Source: Rhodospirillales bacterium (GTDB lineage Bacteria > Pseudomonadota > Alphaproteobacteria > SMXQ01). Taken from it: a stretch of 5,126 bases of DNA. The DNA lies in NCBI GenBank assembly GCA_024638585.1, contig JAHEKA010000218.1, positions 1 to 5,126 of the forward strand, written 5' to 3'. The position numbers and the translations under genes are program-made. Below, one piece after another: positions 1-5,126 of this stretch. The stretch's first letter is position 1. Every line of letters starts with the position of its first letter. The notes beneath the pieces are model-generated. The model made no database searches. It was given only the letters and a program-made list of their open reading frames with translations, and had not been told where the DNA came from.

Positions 1-13
1 CTTAGAGGCTAAA

Positions 14-34
14 GCGGGGTCTATACGGCCCCGC
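14..34. terminator. GC-rich hairpin, possible terminator of an unseen upstream gene
   Basis: GCGGGGTC (14-21) can pair with GGCCCCGC (27-34) around the 5-base loop TATAC, giving 8 pairs including one G-T wobble. There is no T-run on the + strand after it. On the - strand the stem is followed by TTTAGCC, so it is a poor canonical intrinsic terminator in either direction. A TAA at 10-12 lies just before it and could end an upstream gene, but only three codons of that frame are visible. The terminator role is inferred from position and stem strength alone. Confidence 0.35.
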
Positions 35-36
35 CA

Positions 37-63
37 GGGCGACCTTGCCCCCTAGGGTCGCCC
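37..63. repeat. Inverted repeat, second of three consecutive hairpins
   Basis: GGGCGACC (37-44) is the exact reverse complement of GGTCGCCC (56-63), with an 11-base spacer. It lies three bases after the first hairpin. No T-tract follows. Its function is unknown; it may belong to a composite transcription-end region. Confidence 0.4.
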
Positions 64-71
64 CTGGCTCA

Positions 72-119
72 CAAGGCCAGCGGCGCCCGGCCACCCCCCT
101 CTGGCCGGGCGCCCCCTTG
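72..119. repeat. Strong nested inverted repeat, third hairpin
   Basis: A perfect 12-base stem, GGCGCCCGGCCA (82-93) with TGGCCGGGCGCC (102-113), encloses the 8-base loop CCCCCCTC. An outer pair CAAGG (72-76) with CCTTG (115-119) can extend it across a small internal loop. It is the most stable-looking secondary structure in the window, yet no U-tract follows, which leaves open a rho-assisted terminator, an RNA 3'-end protector or a repeated intergenic element. It ends 121 bases before the first TPR gene. Confidence 0.55.
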
Positions 120-240
120 AGTGCCGCTTATCGGCCGCCCCAATCACCGCGTTCCCAACGAATCCGATTGCTGCTAGGTTTCCTGCGACCGACCGGCCTT
201 GCCAAACCGCGCGCCGGGCCCAAAGGCTCCAGGCCTGACG

Positions 241-2136
241 ATGAACAGCTTCAGCACGACAGACCAACGATTGCAGCATGCCGCCGGCTTGCATCGGGAC
301 GGCAGGCTGAAACAGGCGGTGGCGGCCTATCGGTCGGTCCTGAAGCAGGATCCCGGAAACTTTCAGGCGCTCTACTACTGCGCCATGGCCCAATCCCAGA
401 TAGGCGACCTTGACGGAGCTCTCAAGTCCATCGCCAAGGCCCTGAAACGCGCGCCGGACAGCAAGGAGGCCCACAACGCGGCCGGCAACATTTACGCCGC
501 CAAGGGCCGGGCCGAACGCGCTGCCACCCATTTCCGGAAGGCGTTGGCGCTGGACCGCGATTTCGCCGATGCGCTGTTCAACCTCGGCAACGCGCTCGCG
601 ACGATGGGCGAGGCGCGGGAAGCCGCGCAAGCCCTGGAAAAGGCGGTCAGTTTGCGCCCCGACTGGGTGGAGGCCCGCATCGCTCTCGGCAACGCGCTGA
701 TGTTGGACGACAAGTTCGATGCGGCGCTCGGCTGTTTCGATGACGCCATCAACCGTGAACCGCGCCTGTTTATCGCCCATTACAACCGGGGCAACGCGCT
801 CAAGCGCCTGGGGCGGCACGACGACGCCATCGACGCCTACCGCGCCACCCTGAGTCTGAAACCCGACTTTGCCGAAGCCGGCAACAATATCGGCACGTCC
901 CTCGCTGCACTGGACCGCCACAAAGAGGCGGTGGAAGCGTTCCGTGAAACCTTGGATAAAACGCCGGGTTATGCGCGGGGACACTACAACCTGGGCAGGT
1001 CGCAGATGGCCCTGGGCCACGCCGATGAGGCCATGGCGAGCTATCGCCAGGCGGTCGCCGCCGATCCGGAACTGGAGGAGGCCTGGTACAACCTGGCCCG
1101 CGCCCTGGTGGAGAACGGCGAAGTCGAAGAGGGCATTTCGTGTTACCGCAAGGCACTGGCCCTCGATCCCGATGACTCGACATGCGCCCTCAATCTCGGC
1201 CTTGAACTGCTGGGCCAGGGGAATTTCGCCGACGGCTGGCGTTTTTACGAGGGCCGGCTGAAGGGCTCGGGCCATATCAACCGGTTCGGCGCGATCGCAG
1301 CCACCCTCGATCCCGGCACCCTATCGGGGCCCGAAGCCATTGCCGGCGGCCCACTCATGGTCATCGGCGAACAAGGGTTGGGCGATGAGATCATGTTCGC
1401 CTCCCTCATTCCGGACGTCATGGCCAAGGTGCCGGATCTGACCCTGGTGGTTGATCCGCGGCTCGTCGGCCTGTTCCGCCGATCTTTCCCGGGCGCAAAA
1501 GTTCATCCCCACGGCACCGATAAAACGGTCATGGACAGGGTGCCGCCCGACCGGCGGGTCTTCATCGGATCGTTGGCGCAGCTGTTCCGTCGCATGGCGG
1601 GCGATTTTCCGGGCACTCCCTACCTGGTGCCCGACCCGGACCGCGTGGCGGCTACGGGCGAGCGGCTTGGGGCACTCGGCCCGGACAGGAAGATCGGCAT
1701 CATGTGGCGGGGCGGCGTCGGAACCGAACGGGAACTCCGCCGGTCGCTGGCGCTGCGCGATTTCGCGCCCCTGTTCGCTCACCCCGCCCAGTGGGTTTCG
1801 CTCAGCCACCTGGACGCCCCGGCCGAGGAAACCGAGACCCTTTACGAGGACACCGGCCACCGCGTGCACCACTGGCCGGAGATTACCCAGAGCGACGACT
1901 TCGACGACACCGCCGCGCTGATCGCGGCCCTGGACGTGGTCATCAGCGTGACCTGCACGGCAGCCCATTGCGCCGCCGCCCTGGGCGCGGACACCCACGT
2001 GCTGGTGCCCGAACGCGCCGAATGGCGTTACGGGCAATCCGGCGCGGCGATCCCGTGGTATGGCGCCATGCGACTTTATCGCCGGCGGGATGAGTGGCCG
2101 TTTGATGGGATTGCGGAGCGGGTCTTTGGCGGATGA
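241..2136 (+). CDS. TPR protein with C-terminal GT-B/heptosyltransferase-like domain (paralogue 1)
   Basis: This 631-residue protein is probably a cytoplasmic glycosyltransferase-like enzyme; donor and acceptor cannot be read from the sequence. Nine contiguous 34-residue TPRs fill about residues 11-316 (consensus YNLGNAL...G....A...Y..AL...P....A). A partial capping repeat with GWRFYEGR follows at 332-339. The C-terminal domain (about 372-631) has the glycine-rich loop GEQGLGDEIMFAS (376-388), GIMWRGG (486-492), R500/R501-S502, DDTAALIAALD (555-565), SVTCTAAH (569-576) and WRYG...WY (595-607). This arrangement is typical of bacterial TPR proteins fused to GT9-like domains, and the TPRs probably bind protein partners or substrates. 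There is no signal peptide or membrane segment. ATG 241 is preferred over TTG 199 because the paralogue also begins ATGAAC at nearly the same distance from its first TPR; AGG at 231-233 is a weak ribosome site. No frameshift is seen. The fold call is firm; the enzymatic activity is inferred. Confidence 0.92.
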   Translation: MNSFSTTDQRLQHAAGLHRDGRLKQAVAAYRSVLKQDPGNFQALYYCAMAQSQIGDLDGALKSIAKALKRAPDSKEAHNAAGNIYAAKGRAERAATHFRKALALDRDFADALFNLGNALATMGEAREAAQALEKAVSLRPDWVEARIALGNALMLDDKFDAALGCFDDAINREPRLFIAHYNRGNALKRLGRHDDAIDAYRATLSLKPDFAEAGNNIGTSLAALDRHKEAVEAFRETLDKTPGYARGHYNLGRSQMALGHADEAMASYRQAVAADPELEEAWYNLARALVENGEVEEGISCYRKALALDPDDSTCALNLGLELLGQGNFADGWRFYEGRLKGSGHINRFGAIAATLDPGTLSGPEAIAGGPLMVIGEQGLGDEIMFASLIPDVMAKVPDLTLVVDPRLVGLFRRSFPGAKVHPHGTDKTVMDRVPPDRRVFIGSLAQLFRRMAGDFPGTPYLVPDPDRVAATGERLGALGPDRKIGIMWRGGVGTERELRRSLALRDFAPLFAHPAQWVSLSHLDAPAEETETLYEDTGHRVHHWPEITQSDDFDDTAALIAALDVVISVTCTAAHCAAALGADTHVLVPERAEWRYGQSGAAIPWYGAMRLYRRRDEWPFDGIAERVFGG

Positions 2137-2280
2137 GAACCCAAAGGGGGTAGGGTGAATCCCGCACCGGGGCGGACGGCTGAAAGGCCGCGGATATCTA
2201 TCTTGATCTGGCACTACCGGGGCAGCGGCGCGGCTGTGGACGGATGCTCTCAGTTCGCACTGGCAGGCCGCCGGTTCCAA

Positions 2281-2520
2281 GTGTGCCCGCACGAAACCAA
2301 AGGGGTGGATGCCGTCTTCCCCGACGACGACCTCAAAGCGATGGCCTGGCCCCACATCCGTATGGCGGGAATGAAGGGCTACAACGGCGTCCCGATCCTT
2401 TCCTAGCGGCCCTTCGTCGGCTGCGGGGTGCGCGACTGGTGCGACAAGACCGATGCCCGCCACGCCATCGCCAGCTTTCGCGGTGGGATCGAGCTGCGTA
2501 ATTCCTGCGTGCCCGCGGGC
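2281..2520 (+). pseudogene. Decayed internal fragment of an exonuclease III gene
   Basis: These 80 codons align without gaps to codons 32-111 of the intact xthA at 4812-5051, with 211 of 240 bases identical by hand count and a 44-base perfect match (2427-2470 to 4958-5001). The frame is open except for TAG at 2404-2406, where the intact gene has an AAG lysine codon (residue 73). The glutamate of the LQETK motif survives (as PHETK), but the tyrosine equivalent to E. coli Tyr109 is cysteine (TGC), and many other replacements hit conserved positions. The 3' half is absent: similarity stops near 2520-2531, about 30 bases before the next gene. Upstream (about 2190-2280) only scattered matches to the xthA start remain, with ATC where the ATG should be. 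It cannot make a functional nuclease. A GTG at 2155 preceded by AAAGGGGG (2143-2150) opens the same frame, so an 83-residue chimeric peptide ending at the TAG is possible but unlikely to matter. Confidence 0.9.
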
Positions 2521-2529
2521 AACGTGCGC

Positions 2530-2558
2530 ACAAGAATAAATCGAGATATGATTTAGAA
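2530..2558 (+). promoter_or_regulatory. AT-rich patch with a -10-like box directly before the second TPR gene
   Basis: About three quarters of these 29 bases are A or T, sharply unlike the surrounding GC-rich DNA. TATGAT (2547-2552) resembles a sigma-70 -10 box. The usual spacing would put transcription start at or beside the ATG at 2559, implying a leaderless or nearly leaderless message. No good -35 box is seen at the expected distance (about 2524-2529 reads GTGCGC), and there is no clear Shine-Dalgarno sequence. It lies where the xth relic ends, so it may have been created at the duplication junction. Confidence 0.3.
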
Positions 2559-4469
2559 ATGAACACTCCTCCCCCCGGCCGGCCGTTGGACCACGCTCTT
2601 GCGCTCCATCGCCAGGGCAAGCTGAAGCAGGCGGTAGCCGCCTATAAGTCGCTCGTCAAGCGCGATCCCGGGAATTTCGATGCGCATTACTTCTGCGCCA
2701 TGGCTTTGTTGCAGGAGGGCAAACCCGCAGAGGCCAACCGCGCGCTCGACCGGGCCCTGAAACTGCGCCCCCAGCACGCAGATGCGCTGGTCGCACGTGG
2801 TAACGTGCTGATGACGCTGGGCCGCAGGGACCAGGCGCTGAAAACATTCCAAGCCGCCCAGGAGGCCGATCCCGATCACTGCGGAGCGGCCTATGCCCAC
2901 GGCAACGCCCTGGCAGATTGCCGCCGCCTGGCGGAGGCGCGCGATTCCTTCGAACGGGCGGTGCAACTGATGCCCGAATGGCCCGAGGCCCACCTCGCCC
3001 TTGCCAACACCCTGGCGGAGATGGGGGCGAGTGATGAGGCGCTCGACGCACTGGACGTCGCGTCCGCCCGGGGGGCCCGGCCCATCGACGTCCATTACAT
3101 CCGCGCTAACACGCTCAAGGCCATGGAACGCCACGAGGATGCCATCGCCGGCTATCGGGCGGCCTTGGCCATTCATCCGGATTTCGCAGAGGCCTTGAAT
3201 AATCTGGGGACTTCACTGGCGGCGCTCGATCGCCACGACGAGGCCCTCGCCCATTACCAGAGCGCCTTAGCACTCCTGCCCAACTCCACCCTGGTAATCA
3301 ACAACCTCGGCAAGGCCTATCAGAAGCTCCGGCGGCACGACGAGGCCCTCGCGCAATACCGCGCGGCCTTGGCAATCGATCCCAAGGATGCAGAGGCCCA
3401 TTACAATATTGGCCTCGCGCTGACCGAGGCCGGGGATCACGAGGGCGCGATTCGGAGCTACCGAAGGGCGCTCGCGGCGGAGCCAGCTATGGCCAGGGCT
3501 GCCAACGATCTCTCCCACGAACTGCTCGCCCGCCACGAGTTCAAAGAAGGTTGGAATCTCTACCAGGCCCGCTTCGAAGCCACCGAAAACCTGGCCCGGA
3601 TGCAGGATATCCTGGGATTCGACATGCCGGTGGGCAACGCAAGCGAAGACATCTCCGGCAAGAAGCTCTTGATCCGGGGCGAACAGGGTCTCGGCGATGA
3701 GATCATGTATGCCTCGATGATGCCGGAGATCATTGAGGCCGCGGACCACGTGACCTTCGCCGTCGAGCCCCGTCTCGTGGGGCTGATGGAGCGATCCTTC
3801 CCTGGCTGCCAGGTGATCGCCTACCGCTCGGAGGAACAGCACCGTTACGCGGATTTCGATGTCGACCGGCGATTCTATCTTGCATCCTTGGCCAAGGTGC
3901 TGAGGACACAGGCGGCCGACTTCCCGGGCGTCCCCTACCTGACCGCCGATCCCGGCCGCCGCGCCGCGATGCGGACGAGCCTTGACGCGCTCGGTGCGGG
4001 GCGCAAGATCGGCGTCATGTGGCAGGGTGGCGTCGGCAAGCGCAGCGAATTCGCGCGCTCGGTCGACCTCGCAACTTTCGCACCTATCCTCGCCAAGGAG
4101 ATCCACTGGATCTCCCTCAACCACCTGCCCGAGGCCGGCACGGACTGCGCCGAGGTCAGCGCAGCAACCGGAGCCCGGATACACCACTGGGACGACATCC
4201 TTAGGTCGGACGACTATGACGACACCGCCGCGCTGTTGTCGGAGCTCGATGCCGTCGTCAGCGTTACCTGTACCGCCGCCCATTGCTCTGCAGCGTTGGG
4301 CACCGATACCCACGTTCTGGTCAACCGCAATCCGATCTGGCGATACGCGGGCGATGGCGGGGATATTCTGTGGTATAAGGCTATGACTTTGTACCGCCAG
4401 CGCGAAGACTGGCCGATCGAGGCGATCGGTCGAGAACTGGGGATTCACGCGGACCCACCCGCAGCCTAA
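2559..4469 (+). CDS. TPR protein with C-terminal GT-B/heptosyltransferase-like domain (paralogue 2)
   Basis: This 636-residue protein is a tandem paralogue of the product of 241-2136. Nine contiguous 34-residue TPRs occupy about residues 10-315, shifted by one residue from the paralogue, followed by a capping half-repeat with GWNLYQAR (331-338). The C-terminal domain begins at about 370 and carries GEQGLGDEIMYAS (374-386), EPRLVGL (403-409), GVMWQGG (485-491), R500-S501, DDTAALLSELD (554-564), SVTCTAAH (568-575) and WRYA...WY (594-606). By hand count about 56% of residues match in the first 50 positions of this domain and about 61% in its last 77; the TPRs range from well conserved (repeats 1 and 6) to poorly conserved. 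Repeat 5 is degenerate here (ASARGARPIDVH at its end). There is no signal peptide or membrane segment, so it is probably cytoplasmic. ATG 2559 gives a first TPR in the same register as the paralogue. It probably has a related activity with a different partner or acceptor; that is inference. Confidence 0.92.
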   Translation: MNTPPPGRPLDHALALHRQGKLKQAVAAYKSLVKRDPGNFDAHYFCAMALLQEGKPAEANRALDRALKLRPQHADALVARGNVLMTLGRRDQALKTFQAAQEADPDHCGAAYAHGNALADCRRLAEARDSFERAVQLMPEWPEAHLALANTLAEMGASDEALDALDVASARGARPIDVHYIRANTLKAMERHEDAIAGYRAALAIHPDFAEALNNLGTSLAALDRHDEALAHYQSALALLPNSTLVINNLGKAYQKLRRHDEALAQYRAALAIDPKDAEAHYNIGLALTEAGDHEGAIRSYRRALAAEPAMARAANDLSHELLARHEFKEGWNLYQARFEATENLARMQDILGFDMPVGNASEDISGKKLLIRGEQGLGDEIMYASMMPEIIEAADHVTFAVEPRLVGLMERSFPGCQVIAYRSEEQHRYADFDVDRRFYLASLAKVLRTQAADFPGVPYLTADPGRRAAMRTSLDALGAGRKIGVMWQGGVGKRSEFARSVDLATFAPILAKEIHWISLNHLPEAGTDCAEVSAATGARIHHWDDILRSDDYDDTAALLSELDAVVSVTCTAAHCSAALGTDTHVLVNRNPIWRYAGDGGDILWYKAMTLYRQREDWPIEAIGRELGIHADPPAA

Positions 4470-4601
4470 AGCGGCGGCGTCCGGGACTTATGGGAGAATA
4501 CTATCCAGTCACCGCCGACCCCATTGATCGGTGCCTGAAGTCGTGATGTCGCCCGTCCCCGGATATTTCGGTTTCGACCGCAGACAATTCGAGGCGCCCC
4601 G

Positions 4602-4613
4602 AGCCGCGCGGCT
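4602..4613. repeat. 12-base perfect palindrome followed by a short T-run
   Basis: AGCCGCGCGGCT is its own reverse complement and is followed by GTCTTTTC. As a hairpin it gives only four pairs around a GCGC loop, so it is a weak terminator candidate for the second TPR gene; as duplex DNA it could be an operator-like site. The position, between that gene and xthA, fits either. Chance occurrence in GC-rich DNA is also plausible. Confidence 0.25.
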
Positions 4614-4660
4614 GTCTTTTCGGGCCACGGCCTCGGTGCCCGACGATGTGAACGAAAACC

Positions 4661-4666
4661 GGGAGG
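4661..4666 (+). promoter_or_regulatory. Strong Shine-Dalgarno sequence ahead of a possible leader ORF
   Basis: GGGAGG is the best Shine-Dalgarno match near any start in this window. It lies 52 bases before the xthA ATG, too far to serve it directly, but only five bases before a TTG at 4672. None of the three main genes has a comparable site of its own. Confidence 0.4.
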
Positions 4667-4671
4667 AATTA

Positions 4672-4728
4672 TTGCTCACCCGGTGCATTTACGACCGTCC
4701 GGCTGAACGATCCTGCCCATGCCCCTGA
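4672..4728 (+). CDS. Possible 18-codon leader ORF overlapping the xthA start
   Basis: Starting at TTG 4672, five bases after GGGAGG, this frame encodes MLTRCIYDRPAERSCPCP and stops at TGA 4726-4728, so its last ten bases overlap the start of xthA in another frame. xthA itself has no visible Shine-Dalgarno sequence, so translation of this small ORF could deliver ribosomes to its ATG (translational coupling). The same frame is open back to a GTG at 4531, giving 65 codons with no recognised domain. A TTG start and the short length make this uncertain; the ribosome-site spacing is the main support. Confidence 0.25.
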   Translation: MLTRCIYDRPAERSCPCP

Positions 4729-5126
4729 AGATCGCCACATGGAACATCAACTCGGTCCGCCTCCGGATCGGCCTGGTCCAGCGTCTGACTGAGGTTGCCC
4801 AGCCCGATATCCTGTGCCTGCAGGAAACCAAGGCGGTGGACGCTGTCTTCCCCTACGACGACCTCAAGGCGATGGGCTGGCGCCACATCCATATGGCGGG
4901 GATGAAGGGCTATAACGGCGTCGCGATCCTCTCCAAGCGGCCCTTCGCCAACTGCGAGGTGCGCGACTGGTGCGACAAGACCGATGCCCGCCACGCCATC
5001 GTTAGCTTTCGCGGCGGGATCGAGTTGCATAATTTCTACGTGCCGGCGGGCGGCGACGTTCCCGACCCCGCGGCCAACGACAAATTCGCCCACAAGCTGC
5101 GGTTCCTCGACGAGGTGACGGCCTGG
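4719..5126 (+). CDS. xthA: Exodeoxyribonuclease III / AP endonuclease, N-terminal half (cut by window end)
   Basis: The family removes nucleotides 3'-to-5' from double-stranded DNA and cleaves 5' to abasic sites in base-excision repair, using a metal ion in the endonuclease/exonuclease/phosphatase fold. The 136 visible residues show WNINS (8-12, with Asn9 matching E. coli Asn7), LQETK (34-38, metal-binding Glu36 matching Glu34), GMKGYNGVAILSK (61-73) and NFYVPAGGD (105-113, Tyr107 matching Tyr109), followed by KFAHKLRFLDEV. Family members are about 260-270 residues, so half is outside the window, including the later catalytic Asp, Asn and His residues. ATG 4719 is the only plausible start: an in-frame TGA lies at 4704-4706. 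No Shine-Dalgarno sequence is seen beside it. The frame is open to the last base. A broken copy of codons 32-111 lies at 2281-2520. Confidence 0.95.
   Translation, partial: MPLKIATWNINSVRLRIGLVQRLTEVAQPDILCLQETKAVDAVFPYDDLKAMGWRHIHMAGMKGYNGVAILSKRPFANCEVRDWCDKTDARHAIVSFRGGIELHNFYVPAGGDVPDPAANDKFAHKLRFLDEVTAW
4958..5001 (+). repeat. 44-base perfect direct repeat shared with the xth relic
   Basis: Positions 4958-5001 are identical to 2427-2470, the longest exact match within the 240-base homology between xthA and the relic. The copies lie 2531 bases apart in direct orientation. Recombination between them would remove the whole second TPR gene, leaving a single TPR-xth unit. Confidence 0.85.

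Noticed and set aside
199..240. TTG 199 as start of the first TPR protein, adding 14 residues
   Set aside because: The added residues have no counterpart in the paralogue, and both genes share ATGAAC at nearly the same distance from TPR 1.
45..413. 122-codon + strand frame over the upstream hairpins and the first TPR repeats
   Set aside because: It runs through three strong inverted repeats and then overlaps the real TPR frame; its proline- and arginine-rich translation is typical of an out-of-frame reading of GC-rich DNA.
271..1188. TPR-coding DNA as a tandem DNA repeat or CRISPR-like array
   Set aside because: The 102-base periodicity comes from the 34-residue protein repeat; the DNA units differ widely and have no repeat-spacer structure.
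52..1275. Long antisense open frame opposite the TPR region of the first gene (407 codons)
   Set aside because: It overlaps a clearly coding TPR gene, has no recognisable domain, and long antisense frames are expected opposite GC-rich genes. A similar one lies opposite 3267-4448, consistent with a shared compositional effect of the paralogues.
1321..2463. Antisense open frame of 380 codons spanning the first gene's C-terminal domain and the xth relic
   Set aside because: It crosses a gene end and a pseudogene with no domain of its own. Its N-terminal part is just the complement of the xth fragment, and a similar artefact occurs opposite xthA at 4689-5093.
2137..2558. Mobile element or insertion sequence as the cause of the xth fragment
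   Set aside because: No transposase reading frame, terminal inverted repeats or target-site duplication could be found around the fragment.
4531..4728. 65-codon frame from a GTG between the second TPR gene and xthA
   Set aside because: There is no recognised domain and no ribosome site at its start, and its third-position GC looks lower than that of the neighbours. Only its last 18 codons, with their own Shine-Dalgarno sequence, are kept as a candidate.

Overview
The window is GC-rich, with codons ending mostly in G or C. The exonuclease at the right edge has an alphaproteobacterial look (WNINSVR, MKGYNGVAILS, ELHNFYVPAGGDVPDP). A Rhodospirillales-like alphaproteobacterium is the best guess. 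This rests on remembered family sequences, not on a search.

Layout, all on the + strand: (1) 1-240, a non-coding lead-in whose first 120 bases hold three consecutive GC-rich inverted repeats, probably the 3' end of an unseen upstream transcript; (2) 241-2136, a 631-aa protein with nine contiguous TPRs and a C-terminal GT-B/heptosyltransferase-like domain; (3) 2137-2558, an intergenic stretch containing a decayed, truncated copy of the 5' half of an exonuclease III gene; (4) 2559-4469, a 636-aa paralogue of the first TPR protein, collinear with it repeat by repeat; (5) 4470-4718, an intergenic stretch with a strong Shine-Dalgarno sequence and a possible 18-codon leader ORF; (6) 4719-5126, the intact start of the exonuclease III gene (xthA), cut by the window edge.

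The order TPR-GT / xth relic / TPR-GT / xth reads as a tandem duplication of a two-gene unit in which the inner xth copy was truncated and silenced. The relic is about 88% identical to the intact xth over 240 ungapped bases (hand count). The two TPR proteins, by contrast, match at only about 55-60% of residues in the best-conserved parts of their C-terminal domains. Either the TPR-glycosyltransferase genes diverge unusually fast, or the xth fragment was copied or homogenised more recently than the TPR genes split.

The TPR proteins resemble cytoplasmic TPR-glycosyltransferase fusions whose acceptors are generally unknown (protein or surface-glycan modification). xthA is a housekeeping base-excision repair gene with no evident functional link to them. 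I see no CRISPR array, insertion sequence, tRNA or rRNA, and nothing that amounts to a clear new defence or mobile system. The notable features are the duplication scar and the paralogue pair.
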